From Synechococcus sp. MU1642 (GTDB lineage Bacteria; Cyanobacteriota; Cyanobacteriia; PCC-6307; Cyanobiaceae), in the NCBI RefSeq assembly GCF_020514115.1, contig NZ_VTKZ01000003.1:124001-188000 (forward strand): 64,000 nucleotides of DNA, written 5' to 3'. Positions 45,175 to 54,598 of the stretch are shown piece by piece (the first letter of the stretch is position 1; the number at the start of each line of letters is the position of its first letter). Position numbers and translations under genes: made by a program. The notes under the pieces were generated by a model. It made no database searches and was not told the origin of the DNA. It saw only the letters and a program-made list of their open reading frames with translations.

Positions 45175-46650
45175 ATGGGTGACACCCCGCCTGCCGACAA
45201 CGCCCTCACCGACCGGTTGCTGCGCAGTTGGCTGCGTTGCCGTCGCAAGGCCTGGCTTGACCGCCACGGGAATCCAGCCGAGCGGCGCTGGACGGCCCAT
45301 CGCAATCTGCTGCTGGACGATCAGCAGCGCTGTTTTGTGGCTTTGCTGCCCCGCAAGCCTGGCCATGGCATCGACGCCTGTGCTGCCGGTGCTGAGGCCG
45401 TGGTGGGTCTGCGTCTGAAGGGGCTTGGCCCATCCTGTGAGCGGTTGGAGGCGCATCCTCCACTGCTGCGGCGGGTCAAAGGCCAGAGCCGCTGGGGTGA
45501 CTTCGCCTATCAACCCGTGCTCGCCCGTCAGGGCCGCCGCACCACTCGGGAACATCAATTGCCTCTGGCGCTGATGGCTCTGCTGCTTGAGCAGGAGCAG
45601 CAGGGTGACGTTCCGTCGATGCTGGTGCTCGGCGGTGGCGGCCGGCGCTTGGAACAGGAACGGCTGAATCTCTCCAGTGGCCTGCGCCGACAGTTGTCGG
45701 AAGCGCTGCGGAAACTGTGTGTTGATCTCGAGCGGCCAGACCCGCCTCCTCTGGCCGCCGACCGGCGTAAGTGCTCACTTTGCAGCTGGCGGGTGGCTTG
45801 CAATGTCGTGGCGGCGGAGGAAGGGCATCTGAGCGAGGTCAGCGGCATCGGTGCAAAGCGGCGCGAGATGTTGCTGGAGCTTGGTATTCGCGGCCTGTCC
45901 GATCTGGCCGCGGCTGATCCGTTGCAGCTCGGCGAGCGGCTGCAACGCTTTGGGGATCAGCATGGTGAGGTGGCCGCATCCCTGGTGGCCCAGGCCCGGG
46001 CGCAGCGCGATGGACGGGTTGACCGTTTGGACGCCGCACCTGTGCTTCCGGAACTGCAGGACTGCCCGGGTGTGCTGCTTTACGACATCGAATCCGATCC
46101 CGACGCCCGTCACGATTTCCTTCACGGTTTTCTGGTGTTGCCCAGAAGCGAAAGCGGGCACTGGGATCTGAAGACAGTGGCGTACCACCCGATCCTGGCT
46201 TTGGCGGAGCACGGTGAAGCCAGATGCTGGCTTCGTTTGCAACGGTTGCTGAATCGCTATCGGGGTTGGCCGATCCTTCATTACGGGGAGACAGAAAGCC
46301 TGGCCTTGAGGCGTATGGCCGAGCGGCAGGGTGCGGCTGAGGCCGAGGTGCTGCAGCTTCGTCAGCGGTTGGTGGATGTGCATGCCCGGGTGCGGCATCA
46401 CTGGCGCCTGCCCCTTGCCAGTTATGGACTCAAGGCCGTGGCCGGTTGGCGAGGGTTTCACTGGAGTCAGGCCGGTGTGGACGGGGCCCGCGCCTTGCTG
46501 TGGTGGCGGCAGTGGCAGGGCGAGGGACCTGGTCGACGCGGCAACAGGTTCGGCCTGCGCTGGATCTTCGATTACAACCGCGACGACTGCCTGGCTACCT
46601 GGGCCGTTGCCGCTTGGTTGCTTGAACAGGATCAGGCGTTGGGATCCTGA
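45175..46650 (+). CDS. TM0106-family RecB-like nuclease with RNase H-fold domain
   Basis: A 491-residue protein with three parts: an N-terminal RecB-type region (residues about 10-200) ending in KCSLCSWRVACN, where cysteines resemble the iron-sulfur staple of Cas4/AddB nucleases; a helix-hairpin-helix-like stretch VSGIGAKRREMLLELGI (near 225); and a C-terminal YprB/RNase H-like exonuclease domain starting LLYDIESDPDARHDF (near 302) and ending IFDYNRDDCLATWAVA, where acidic residues should bind metal. The family is widespread but lacks a firm function; RNA or DNA processing is plausible. It stands alone, not next to cas genes, and overlaps ygfZ by 19 nt at its 3' end. Confidence 0.85.
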   Translation: MGDTPPADNALTDRLLRSWLRCRRKAWLDRHGNPAERRWTAHRNLLLDDQQRCFVALLPRKPGHGIDACAAGAEAVVGLRLKGLGPSCERLEAHPPLLRRVKGQSRWGDFAYQPVLARQGRRTTREHQLPLALMALLLEQEQQGDVPSMLVLGGGGRRLEQERLNLSSGLRRQLSEALRKLCVDLERPDPPPLAADRRKCSLCSWRVACNVVAAEEGHLSEVSGIGAKRREMLLELGIRGLSDLAAADPLQLGERLQRFGDQHGEVAASLVAQARAQRDGRVDRLDAAPVLPELQDCPGVLLYDIESDPDARHDFLHGFLVLPRSESGHWDLKTVAYHPILALAEHGEARCWLRLQRLLNRYRGWPILHYGETESLALRRMAERQGAAEAEVLQLRQRLVDVHARVRHHWRLPLASYGLKAVAGWRGFHWSQAGVDGARALLWWRQWQGEGPGRRGNRFGLRWIFDYNRDDCLATWAVAAWLLEQDQALGS

Positions 46651-47426
46651 AACGCCTCAGGTTTGCGGATCTGGAGTTGTTCTCCGTTGGGTCCCTCCAG
46701 TGTTGGACTGGCCAGGCACTGGCGTCGCACCAGGGCCAGCCCAACCCAAGTGCCGTCGCATTCGAGAGCACTGGTAATCACACCGGCTCGCTTGGCATCC
46801 AGCGTGAGCTTGGCGGTGGCTGCTAGTGGACTGGGGCAGCTCCAATAGCGCAGCTGTTGCTTCACCCCTGCCTGACCGACGAGTTTGGCCATGGTCTCCT
46901 GCCCTAAGTAGCAGCCTTTCTCTGTGCTGATCTGAGCAAAGAGTCCCAGTTCCAGGGGGTTGGTCTCGCCATTGAGTTCACCGGGCCCTGGGGGAAATCC
47001 GCTTTGGAGCCGCCACTGCTCAAAAACCTCTGCGGTAGCTGGCTCTCCAGATGCCCAGGGTTTTGGCAGTGCCGCATCCGGATCGCACCACACGGCTGCA
47101 ACGTCCTGCTCCAGCCACTGCAGTCGGCGCAACTGGGCCACGGGTTGGAGGCGAACCCGATCGGCTGGAAAGATCACCTGATCAAATCCATCGTGAACGG
47201 CAGAGGCCTCTCCAGCCAGAACGATCACATCGGCCCCCTCTGCATCGAAACGAAGTTCCAGCACGGCCCGCAAGCGTCCCGTTGCCGTCAGCCAGCAGGT
47301 CTGAAGCAGATCGCCGGATTCGAGTGCGTTGAGGTCAGCACTCGTCTGCCCTTGAAGAAACTGGCGTGCTCCGCTGCCGTTCAACCGCAGCCAGGGGACC
47401 TGGGCGTCCCAAAACAACTTGCTCAT
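46632..47426 (-). CDS. ygfZ: YgfZ/GcvT-domain iron-sulfur maintenance protein
   Basis: A 264-residue folate-binding-fold protein of the YgfZ (COG0354) group. The diagnostic motif [13 protein letters not shown] (near residue 168), with its conserved cysteine, is complete, and [19 protein letters not shown] opens the GcvT-like fold. YgfZ helps keep certain iron-sulfur enzymes active, probably with tetrahydrofolate. Its start overlaps the pyrE stop by 4 nt (ATGA), so the genes are co-translated. Its end overlaps the convergent nuclease gene. Confidence 0.9.
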   Translation of the reverse strand: MSKLFWDAQVPWLRLNGSGARQFLQGQTSADLNALESGDLLQTCWLTATGRLRAVLELRFDAEGADVIVLAGEASAVHDGFDQVIFPADRVRLQPVAQLRRLQWLEQDVAAVWCDPDAALPKPWASGEPATAEVFEQWRLQSGFPPGPGELNGETNPLELGLFAQISTEKGCYLGQETMAKLVGQAGVKQQLRYWSCPSPLAATAKLTLDAKRAGVITSALECDGTWVGLALVRRQCLASPTLEGPNGEQLQIRKPEAFQDPNA

Positions 47427-47995
47427 GCCGGCGTGAAGGCGGCGATCTCAGACAGCTTGTAAAGGCTGATCAACTCAAGACTGTCAGCCGTCATGGCTGC
47501 GTCACCCCCTTCCTCCCGGTCGACGATGGTGACGACTCGGTTCACTTGGTAACCGGCATCGCGCAGCTGCCGGACTGCCTTGAGGGAGGAACCTCCTGTG
47601 GTGACAACGTCTTCCAGCACGGTGATCAGGGTCCCGGGGGCTGGTAGCGGACCCTCCAGCCAGGCTCCGGTGCCGTGGCCTTTGGCTTCTTTGCGCACGA
47701 TCAGCGCATCAAGCTCCCGACCTCGATCGGCTGCGGCCATGGCTACACCGCTGACCAGTGGGTCTGCTCCGAGGGTGAGACCAGCCACGGCCACCGCATC
47801 GGCTTCCACCTGGGTGAGCATCGCCCGGCTGATCAGGGCCAGGCCGGAGCCGCTCAGGCTTACGGGTTTGCAGTTCACGTAGTGCTCGCTCTTGCGGCCT
47901 GAGGCAAGGGTGAATTCTCCACGTCGGTAGGCCAGGGTGGCCAGACGGTTCAGCAGTTGCTCCCGCTCAGTCGGAACACTCGACGATTCAGACAT
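47423..47995 (-). CDS. pyrE: Orotate phosphoribosyltransferase
   Basis: A 190-residue type I phosphoribosyltransferase making orotidine monophosphate from orotate and [23 protein letters not shown] is the orotate-binding region, [13 protein letters not shown] the flexible catalytic loop, and [16 protein letters not shown] the PRPP motif. ATG 47995 is preferred; a GTG 12 nt upstream (48007) is in frame. The stop overlaps ygfZ. Pyrimidine synthesis enzyme with no other pyr gene nearby. Confidence 0.95.
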   Translation of the reverse strand: MSESSSVPTEREQLLNRLATLAYRRGEFTLASGRKSEHYVNCKPVSLSGSGLALISRAMLTQVEADAVAVAGLTLGADPLVSGVAMAAADRGRELDALIVRKEAKGHGTGAWLEGPLPAPGTLITVLEDVVTTGGSSLKAVRQLRDAGYQVNRVVTIVDREEGGDAAMTADSLELISLYKLSEIAAFTPA

Positions 47996-48027
47996 GGGAC
48001 TGGCCACGCTTCGCAGATGTTCTTAGT

Positions 48028-48192
48028 TTGCGCGTAGAGCTGTTTCATCCTGTGCTGCTGCGGTCGTTGCCGATGCGAACCCAGGACATTTCGAGCGGGT
48101 TCAAGGGCAGCCTGGCGGCCACCGAAGCCATCGAAGCCGTTCCGGACGCGCCCACGGCGGATCACTTCCCCGACGTGACTCCCCTGTGGTAA
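48028..48192 (+). CDS. Possible small protein or coding remnant before tRNA-Met
   Basis: An ORF of 54 codons from TTG 48028, or 39 from ATG 48073 (MRTQDISSGFKGSLAATEAI). Third codon positions are mostly G or C, as in real genes of this genome, and the sequence reads as a plausible soluble, acidic protein ending VTPLW. I do not recognise it. It sits between the divergent pyrE start and the tRNA gene, so it could be a genuine short gene or the tail of a lost one. No ribosome-binding site is obvious. Confidence 0.35.
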   Translation: MRVELFHPVLLRSLPMRTQDISSGFKGSLAATEAIEAVPDAPTADHFPDVTPLW

Positions 48193-48204
48193 CACTCTGT
48201 TTGA

Positions 48205-48277
48205 GGGGGTCTAGCAATCTGGTGAATGCAGCGAACTCATAATTCGCCTAAGGCGAGTTCGATCCTCGCGACCCCCA
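48205..48277 (+). tRNA. trnM: tRNA-Met (CAT anticodon)
   Basis: A 73-nt cloverleaf: acceptor stem GGGGGTC / GACCCCC, a 3-bp D stem GCA/TGC with the GG of the D loop, anticodon stem GCGAA / TTCGC around loop CTCATAA with anticodon CAT at 48238-48240, variable CTAAG, and T arm GCGAG TTCGATC CTCGC. The discriminator is A and the CCA is not encoded. The 1-72 pair is G-C, unlike initiator tRNA, so elongator Met is likely; the lysidine-modified Ile-CAT type cannot be fully excluded. Confidence 0.93.
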
Positions 48278-48290
48278 TTCCCCCCTGTTG

Positions 48291-49574
48291 ATGCGGCTTT
48301 TTCTGCTGGCTGTTCTGTTGGTTCTGCCGGCCTTCTTCGCGGCTGCAGAGGTGGCCCTGCTTCGGCTACGCCCCAGCCGCGTTGAAGTGCTGGTGGAGGA
48401 AAAGCAGGCCGGGGCCCGTTCCATTCAGCGTCTCCAGCGACGCCTGCGGCGCGCTTTGCTGGTGTCTCAACTGGGTGCGACACTCGCTCTGGTGGCTCTT
48501 GGCTGGGCTGGCCGCGGTTTAGGGGCGCGGCTCTGGTCGGATGGGTCTCTGGGTGTGGCTTGGCGCGACACAGCCTTGTTCCTCGGCATCGTGCTGCTGG
48601 CCACGTTGGTGGCTGGTTTGTTGCCCAAGGCCTGGGTGCTGAACCGTCCCGAATCCTCGGCGCTTCGACTGGTGCCGCTGCTGGAGGTGGTGATGCGCTG
48701 TCTGGCTCCGCTGCTTAACCTGCTCGAGGCGCTGGCCGGGCTGCTGATGCGCCTGCTCGGCCTTGCTCCCCAATGGGATGTGCTGGTGCCAGCCCTTTCA
48801 GCTGGAGAGCTGGAAACCCTGGTGGAATCCGGTCGGGTGACGGGATTGTTCCCCGACGAGAAAAACATCCTTGAAGGTGTCTTTGCCCTGCGGGACACCC
48901 AGGTGCGGGAGGTTATGGTGCCGCGCTCCGGGATGGTCACCCTGCCGTCCACGGTCCGTTTCGCGGAAATGATGGAGGCCGTCCATCACACCCGTCACGC
49001 CCGCTTCCCGGTGATCGGCCAGTCGCTGGATGACGTGCGCGGCGTGCTGGATCTCCGTCAGATGGCTGAACCGATCGCACGGGGGGAGCTCCAGGCCGAT
49101 TCGCTGCTCGAGCCTTACCTCCTGCCTGCGGTGCCCGTTCTGGAGACATGCACGTTGGCGGAGCTGCTGCCGATGATCCGCAGCGGTCAGCCGCTTCTGC
49201 TGGTGGTGGATGAGCACGGCGGCACCGAGGGTCTGGTGACCGCAGCGGATCTCACTGGAGAAATCGTTGGTGATGAGGATCCCGGTGAGACCGACGAACC
49301 GGATCTGCTCGAAGAGAAGGACTGCCCCGGTGCCTGGCTGGTGGCCGGAGATCTGGAGATCTTCGAGCTCAACCGACAGCTCGATCTCGATCTGCCCGAG
49401 GCCGATGACCATCACACCCTGGCGGGCTTCCTACTGGAGCGGCTCCAGCACATTCCATCCGCAGGGGAAGGGCTGCATTTCAACGGCCTTCAGTTTGAGA
49501 TCACAGCCATGGCAGGGCCGCGGATCGAGCGGGTCCGGCTTGTTCTCCCCAGCTCAGAGGATGAAACCGCCTGA
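48291..49574 (+). CDS. CNNM/CorC (HlyC-type) transporter-associated membrane protein
   Basis: A 427-residue protein: a DUF21 (CNNM) membrane domain with three or four helices in residues 1-150, opening with PAFFAAAEVALLRLRPSRVE; a pair of CBS domains (about 190-320), with VREVMVPRSGMVTLPS at the start and VDEHGGTEGLVTAADL in the second; and a C-terminal CorC/HlyC domain (LDLDLPEADDHHTLAGFLLE). The family is linked to magnesium and cobalt homeostasis. ATG 48291 is preferred to TTG 48288. The gene starts only 13 bp after the tRNA, so tRNA processing may release its message. It ends 37 bp before an oxidoreductase gene. Confidence 0.9.
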   Translation: MRLFLLAVLLVLPAFFAAAEVALLRLRPSRVEVLVEEKQAGARSIQRLQRRLRRALLVSQLGATLALVALGWAGRGLGARLWSDGSLGVAWRDTALFLGIVLLATLVAGLLPKAWVLNRPESSALRLVPLLEVVMRCLAPLLNLLEALAGLLMRLLGLAPQWDVLVPALSAGELETLVESGRVTGLFPDEKNILEGVFALRDTQVREVMVPRSGMVTLPSTVRFAEMMEAVHHTRHARFPVIGQSLDDVRGVLDLRQMAEPIARGELQADSLLEPYLLPAVPVLETCTLAELLPMIRSGQPLLLVVDEHGGTEGLVTAADLTGEIVGDEDPGETDEPDLLEEKDCPGAWLVAGDLEIFELNRQLDLDLPEADDHHTLAGFLLERLQHIPSAGEGLHFNGLQFEITAMAGPRIERVRLVLPSSEDETA

Positions 49575-49611
49575 AGGCCGATAGTCTTGCCCCAACCGAC
49601 CGCCTGTGCTG

Positions 49612-50619
49612 ATGTCCCCCGACCCCATGGCTCCAGTCAAGGTCGGGGTGATCGGCATCGGCAACATGGGTTGGCACCACGCTCGGGTGCTCAGTCTTCT
49701 GCGGGATGCCGATCTGGTGGGGGTCGCGGATCCGGATGCTGAGCGCGGAAAGCTGGCTACCGAGCAATTCGGTTGCCGCTGGTTCGCCGACTACAACACC
49801 ATGCTCTCGGAGGTGGAAGCCGTATGCATCGCGGTTCCCACGCTGTTGCACCACCCTGTCGGTCTGGCCTGTCTGCGTGCGGGTGTGCACGTCTTAATCG
49901 AAAAGCCGATTGCGGCAAGTCAGGACGAAGCCACCGCGCTGATCGAGGCCGCTTCAGCGGCCGGGTGTCTGCTGCAGGTGGGCCACATCGAGCGGTTTAA
50001 CCCTGCCTTCCGTGAGCTCACCAAAGTGGTGGCCAACGAAGAGGTGGTGGTTCTCGAGGCGCGTCGCCACAGCCCCCACTCCGATCGGGCCAATGACGTC
50101 TCCGTGGTGCTGGATCTGATGATCCACGACATTGACCTCGTGCTGGAGCTGGCCAAGGCCCCCGTGGTGCGGCTTGCCGCTGCCGGTGGTCGCAGTGCCG
50201 ATGGCCCGATCGATTACGTCAACGCCACGTTGGGCTTCGAGAACGGTGTAGTAGCCAGCCTCACGGCCAGCAAGATGAGCCACCGCAAAATCCGCAGCCT
50301 CAGTGCCCACTGCCGTTCGAGCCTGGTGGAGACGGACTTCCTTAACCACACCCTGCACATCCATCGCCGGGCTCATGAGTGGTATTCCGCCGATCACGGT
50401 GAGCTGCTGTATCGAAATGACGGCTTCATCGAGGAGGTGAGCACGACCTCGATTGAACCGCTCTATGCCGAGCTCGAGCACTTCCTTCAGTGCGTGCATG
50501 GCCGGGAAACCCCTGCAGTGGATGGCCTTCAGGCCTCGCGTGCCCTCAAGCTGGCAGACCTGATCGAGCAGGCTGTTGAACATCCGGATACGGGAGCACC
50601 CCTGAGCGCACCTATCTGA
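49612..50619 (+). CDS. Gfo/Idh/MocA-family NAD(P)-dependent oxidoreductase
   Basis: A 335-residue enzyme. VGVIGIGNMGWHHARVLS binds the dinucleotide, HVLIEKPIAASQDEA contains the family's EKP motif with the active-site lysine, and the motif DLMIHDIDLVLEL holds the catalytic His of the C-terminal domain. Members oxidise or reduce sugars or sugar nucleotides, such as UDP-GlcNAc(A) 3-dehydrogenases; the substrate is unassigned. ATG 49612 is preferred over GTG 49606, and ATG 49627 is also possible. Adjacent genes give no clear clue. Confidence 0.85.
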   Translation: MSPDPMAPVKVGVIGIGNMGWHHARVLSLLRDADLVGVADPDAERGKLATEQFGCRWFADYNTMLSEVEAVCIAVPTLLHHPVGLACLRAGVHVLIEKPIAASQDEATALIEAASAAGCLLQVGHIERFNPAFRELTKVVANEEVVVLEARRHSPHSDRANDVSVVLDLMIHDIDLVLELAKAPVVRLAAAGGRSADGPIDYVNATLGFENGVVASLTASKMSHRKIRSLSAHCRSSLVETDFLNHTLHIHRRAHEWYSADHGELLYRNDGFIEEVSTTSIEPLYAELEHFLQCVHGRETPAVDGLQASRALKLADLIEQAVEHPDTGAPLSAPI

Positions 50620-50634
50620 GTGCAATTGCTCGGA

Positions 50635-53600
50635 TCAGACCAGCCCTTGCTGTTCGGCCAGTTCTCGTAACGCCGTGACCTGCCAGCGGCGGCAGTCACC
50701 GGGTGAGGATCGATAGAACTGCCCCCAGGCCTGGGCCTTGTGTTGCGGGTAGTTCTCCGGTCGGAGGGAGGGATGGCTCTGTTGCCAGCCCACCCTGACG
50801 GCATGACCGATCACCACGTCGAGGGCCAGGTCATCCTCGAAGCGCACCTCCGGATTGGCTTCGACGAAGGCCATCAGCGAGAGCAGGCATTCGCTGCAGA
50901 GTTGGCGGTATTCCGGCGCCTTGATCCGACTGAGCAAATGGTCGACCTGGGCGGCGAAATTGCGCTCCCCCGGTGTTTTCTCGAGAATGAGGCGGCTGTT
51001 GAGGCGATTGCGCCGTTCCAGCTTGTCGCCGATCACCAGGCCGCGGCAGTGCTGCAGCAACGACCAGATCCCGGCATAGAAATCACGGGGGACTTTCTGG
51101 AAGGACCCCAGGCGGATGCGGTGCTGAAGCCAGTCCCCACCCCCTGGTGTTTCCTTCAACGGGTCAGGCACGGACCACTGCACCCGGCCGCTCACGTGCA
51201 GCTGTTCGCCGCGTTGCAAGGCTGCTCTGGCATGGTCCACATCGGCGAGTACGGCGCGCAAACGCTTGCGAATCGCATGGGGTGCTTCGCTGCAGAGGGC
51301 CTCAAAGGCTTCGTCCTGACTGAGCATGTTCTCCACGGCCAGCTCTGATGTCAGCAGCAGCAACAGCTGCCCCAGCTGCAGGGTGAGGCTGCCCTTCAGC
51401 AGAGCTGGCTCCCGCCGCGCCACGCTGTCGAGGGCGAGCAGGAGTTCCTGTTCGAGCATGCGTTCACGGCCGTCGATCCCGCTGGTGGTTTCAATCCGTT
51501 CGGCGATGGCGGCACTGTCCATCGGTTGACGCAGCCGGGAGTCGCCGGTGTAGTTGCGCCCCACGACCACCTGTTTCTGACGGACGAGAAGGTCGGTGAG
51601 GGCATCTTCCAACTGGGGATGCACCATCCCCATGGTGCCAGCACAGCGCCGCACCACATTCCAGTCTTCACAACGCAAGCCCCGTTTATAGACCTCCTCA
51701 AGCAGGGTGCGTAGGGCCACCGGATGGCCCTCTGGGCTGCGTTGAATCCCCTGGGGGCCCAGGCGTCGTTGCAGCAACTCGAGGACTTCGGCCTGTTCAT
51801 ACAGCAGCCCACTGCTCCAAAGGCGCTGGCTCAGTTGTTCGATTGGAGTGTCATCCAGCTCCTGTTCCTCTGCGGCGGTCAGATCCCGTAGATCAGTGGC
51901 GTCGCGCAGAAGCGGCTGGGGTGGCTCGGACCGTTGCACCGGCTTCTGTTGGAGCGGCGGCAGCTGCACCTCCTGCGCCTGATCCACCAGCTCACTGAGG
52001 CAGCCCAAGCGGACGGGGATGCTTTCAATGACGCCGCTGCCGAGTTGCCGGGCCAGTTTGAGGATGACGTCGCGATGCTGCTGGAGGGCCGCGTCGCGAA
52101 TGGGGATCACCAGCAGGGGACGCCCCATGCCGCGCCAGTGCCGTTGCAGCAGATGCAGCTCGTCCACAACGGTCTCCAGCAGCTCCTCCGGGTCATCGGC
52201 CAGATAGCTGCTGACGTCTTCCAGCACCGACGGTGTGAACACACTGATGGCGCCGTCCTGGCGATAGACCCGAGCTGTGTCCTCGGTTTCCACCCGGTGC
52301 CCGGGGCGCCCAGTGAGCTCAAGCCGTGGATTGGTGCCAGCGGCTTTCAACCGTTGCTTCAGCTCGTCGGACGACTGCACGGAAATCACTGAGGTTGGAT
52401 CGATCGGCACCTCTGCAGCCAGCAGCTCCTGGCGCACGGCATCCGTCTGAGCAGCCATCGCCACGAGAACGGTTTCGGCGCCAAGTGGCTGCGGCTCCCT
52501 GCGGCCACATGGGTCAATGTCCTCGGGACGGATCAGATCGTCGATCAGCATTTCCCCGAGCCACACCAGGCTCTGGGTCCAGATCAGCGGCAGGTTGGTG
52601 TTGGCAACCCGCTCTTGGCTGCCTGGATTCATCCGTTCCTGATCGACCGCACTGGCCGGGACCTGATAAAGCTCGGGATAGAGACATTCGCCGTCCTGTT
52701 CAACGGCCAGTGTTTTGAGCTGGCTGTGCAGGCGCCGGGCCTCGTCCCAGCGCCTTTCGCAGCATGCAGTGACCAGTTCGAAGGCCAGAAACAACGGCCA
52801 TTCCGACTCGATCCCTTCAAAAGCAGCGAGCTCCTCCGGTTCGTAATGCAGGCGGTTGACGTCTTCCACCGCCGTCTGGTGACCATCCCGGAGGAAGCGT
52901 TTGTAGCCGTAGGCCCCACCGAGTTCCCGTCGAATCCGCCGACCGGTGCGCTCCACCAGGGCGGCATCCTCCACGGCCCAGGCGGGATAACCAATCACTG
53001 AGAGGCACGCACTGTCGGCTTCCTTGCTGGCGGATTCCCGTGGCAGGAGCCCTTGCAGGGCGCGACGGAGGCGCACGATGGCTCCCTGGGGAATCAGCAG
53101 GATGCAGCTGCCGTCGCCATGGGGGCCGTAGAGGTCGAGCCCGTCGAGTGCCTCCAGGGCGGCTTTGGCCATGCCGATTGAGCTGGCATTGCGCTCCGGC
53201 AGGCCATGGTTGCCTTTGTCGCCCCGTTCCCAGATCCCGTAGTCGGGAGTGCGGTAGGCCCTGGCGATGTAGTGCACCAGGTTTTGGAGGAAATCCACTT
53301 CGTCACGGCTTTGCACCACCGCGCAGCCGCCCTTGGTTAACTGCGCCAGCTGCAGCAGGAACAGTGAGGTGGCATCGAGTTGGAGATGCCCCCAGGCATC
53401 GTCAGCCACCACCGGTTCGCCAGTGCAGCTGTCGTACTTGGCGTGAAGGGCGTCGAGGGGGTTGAGACTCTCCTTGAAACGCTCCACCTTCGCGGCCTGC
53501 CGCATCATCGAGCGAATCAGACCGCGCATGAGGGCTACCACCCGCTGCTGCAATTCCCAGGAGCGCAGGCTGTTCTGCCCCTGCTGACGGCGGTGGGCCA

Positions 53601-53844
53601 GGGCCAGTCCCCAAACACATTGCACCGAATAGACGCAGTCCCGCACCCAGGCATCGCCATAGTTGCCATGGATGGTGTGTGCGGTGCTGGCGGGGAGCAG
53701 GCCGCTGATCGGGTCCTGCCGATCGAGAACCACCCGTTGGATGGATTGATCCAGACGCTGAAGGGTTGTGGCGTGGTTCTGCAGAAGGGTTCCCGTCGTC
53801 GTCACAACCATGCCCTCATGCATCACCGCCCCTAAATTCTCCAT
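50635..53844 (-). CDS. Large GH15-like / phosphorylase b kinase regulatory subunit-like protein
   Basis: At 1069 residues this is the largest gene in the window. The N-terminal half resembles the (alpha/alpha)6 glucoamylase-like domain (GH15) of phosphorylase kinase alpha/beta subunits: QDPISGLLPASTAH, GDAWVRDCVYSVQCVWGLAL and AWGHLQLDATSLFLLQL are characteristic. The second half is helical and weakly conserved. No signal peptide is seen, so it is cytoplasmic. In cyanobacteria its function is unknown; a role in glycogen or glucoside metabolism is inferred. Its start is only 15 bp from that of the divergent WecG-type gene; ATGs at codons 8 and 12 are alternatives. Confidence 0.82.
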   Translation of the reverse strand: MENLGAVMHEGMVVTTTGTLLQNHATTLQRLDQSIQRVVLDRQDPISGLLPASTAHTIHGNYGDAWVRDCVYSVQCVWGLALAHRRQQGQNSLRSWELQQRVVALMRGLIRSMMRQAAKVERFKESLNPLDALHAKYDSCTGEPVVADDAWGHLQLDATSLFLLQLAQLTKGGCAVVQSRDEVDFLQNLVHYIARAYRTPDYGIWERGDKGNHGLPERNASSIGMAKAALEALDGLDLYGPHGDGSCILLIPQGAIVRLRRALQGLLPRESASKEADSACLSVIGYPAWAVEDAALVERTGRRIRRELGGAYGYKRFLRDGHQTAVEDVNRLHYEPEELAAFEGIESEWPLFLAFELVTACCERRWDEARRLHSQLKTLAVEQDGECLYPELYQVPASAVDQERMNPGSQERVANTNLPLIWTQSLVWLGEMLIDDLIRPEDIDPCGRREPQPLGAETVLVAMAAQTDAVRQELLAAEVPIDPTSVISVQSSDELKQRLKAAGTNPRLELTGRPGHRVETEDTARVYRQDGAISVFTPSVLEDVSSYLADDPEELLETVVDELHLLQRHWRGMGRPLLVIPIRDAALQQHRDVILKLARQLGSGVIESIPVRLGCLSELVDQAQEVQLPPLQQKPVQRSEPPQPLLRDATDLRDLTAAEEQELDDTPIEQLSQRLWSSGLLYEQAEVLELLQRRLGPQGIQRSPEGHPVALRTLLEEVYKRGLRCEDWNVVRRCAGTMGMVHPQLEDALTDLLVRQKQVVVGRNYTGDSRLRQPMDSAAIAERIETTSGIDGRERMLEQELLLALDSVARREPALLKGSLTLQLGQLLLLLTSELAVENMLSQDEAFEALCSEAPHAIRKRLRAVLADVDHARAALQRGEQLHVSGRVQWSVPDPLKETPGGGDWLQHRIRLGSFQKVPRDFYAGIWSLLQHCRGLVIGDKLERRNRLNSRLILEKTPGERNFAAQVDHLLSRIKAPEYRQLCSECLLSLMAFVEANPEVRFEDDLALDVVIGHAVRVGWQQSHPSLRPENYPQHKAQAWGQFYRSSPGDCRRWQVTALRELAEQQGLV

Positions 53845-53859
53845 CGCAGCCCCACGGCC

Positions 53860-54594
53860 ATGGACTCTGTCAGCACCGCTCCCGATGACCGTCGCCGCTG
53901 CCAGGTGCTCGGCGTACCGGTGGATGCCTGCCGTGATGTCTGCGCTGCAGCCTTAGGTCTGCATGCCCGGGGTGGCGGACGCATCGTCACCCTGAACGCT
54001 GAGATGACGATGTCGGCTCGGGCCGATGCCGCTCTGGGGCAGGCGATCGGAACGGCTGAGCTGGTGATCCCCGATGGAGCGGGAGTGGTTTGGGCCCTGG
54101 GCCGTCAGAAGATCCGGGTCGTCAAAACGGCGGGAATTGAGCTGGCCTGGACCTTGCTTGAGTACGCCGCAGTCCATCGATGGCGTGTGGCGTTGGTGGG
54201 CGCATCACCTGAGGTGATGGCAACGCTGAGTGCCGTGTTGCCGCAACGCATCCGTGGACTCACCCTGGCGCTTGCGGTGGATGGTTATCAAGCTCCTGAG
54301 GCTTGGCCGGGCATTGAGGATCAGCTCAAGGCTTTGAAGCCGGATCTCGTTTTGGTGGCACTGGGGGTTCCGCGGCAGGAAACCTGGTCGGAACGCGTGG
54401 CGTCCGGGCAGCCTGGGCTCTGGATGGGTGTTGGAGGCAGTTTTGACGTTTGGGCCGGCGTCAAAAAACGTGCCCCCGGATGGATGTGCCGGATGCAAGT
54501 TGAGTGGCTGTTTCGGCTCATTCAGGAGCCGTCACGCTGGCGACGCATGCTGTCGTTACCAGCGTTTGCTCTGAAGGTGATCCGGTTGGGCTAG
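53860..54594 (+). CDS. WecG/TagA/CpsF-family glycosyltransferase
   Basis: A 244-residue GT26 enzyme. RRCQVLGVPVDACRD opens the family, VTLNAEMTMSARADAALG and LVIPDGAGVVWALGR contain the conserved Asn and Asp residues, and the segment ALGVPRQETWSERV, then GVGGSFDVWAGVKKRAP, is the C-terminal signature. It transfers a sugar such as ManNAcA or ManNAc to a lipid-linked precursor on the cytoplasmic membrane. It is not beside other glycan genes; its upstream neighbour is divergent and psbK converges 4 bp after its stop. Confidence 0.9.
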   Translation: MDSVSTAPDDRRRCQVLGVPVDACRDVCAAALGLHARGGGRIVTLNAEMTMSARADAALGQAIGTAELVIPDGAGVVWALGRQKIRVVKTAGIELAWTLLEYAAVHRWRVALVGASPEVMATLSAVLPQRIRGLTLALAVDGYQAPEAWPGIEDQLKALKPDLVLVALGVPRQETWSERVASGQPGLWMGVGGSFDVWAGVKKRAPGWMCRMQVEWLFRLIQEPSRWRRMLSLPAFALKVIRLG

Positions 54595-54598
54595 AGGT

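Noticed and set aside
48205-48277. tRNA as a phage or island attachment site
   Set aside because: No integrase gene and no repeated tRNA 3' end were seen nearby.
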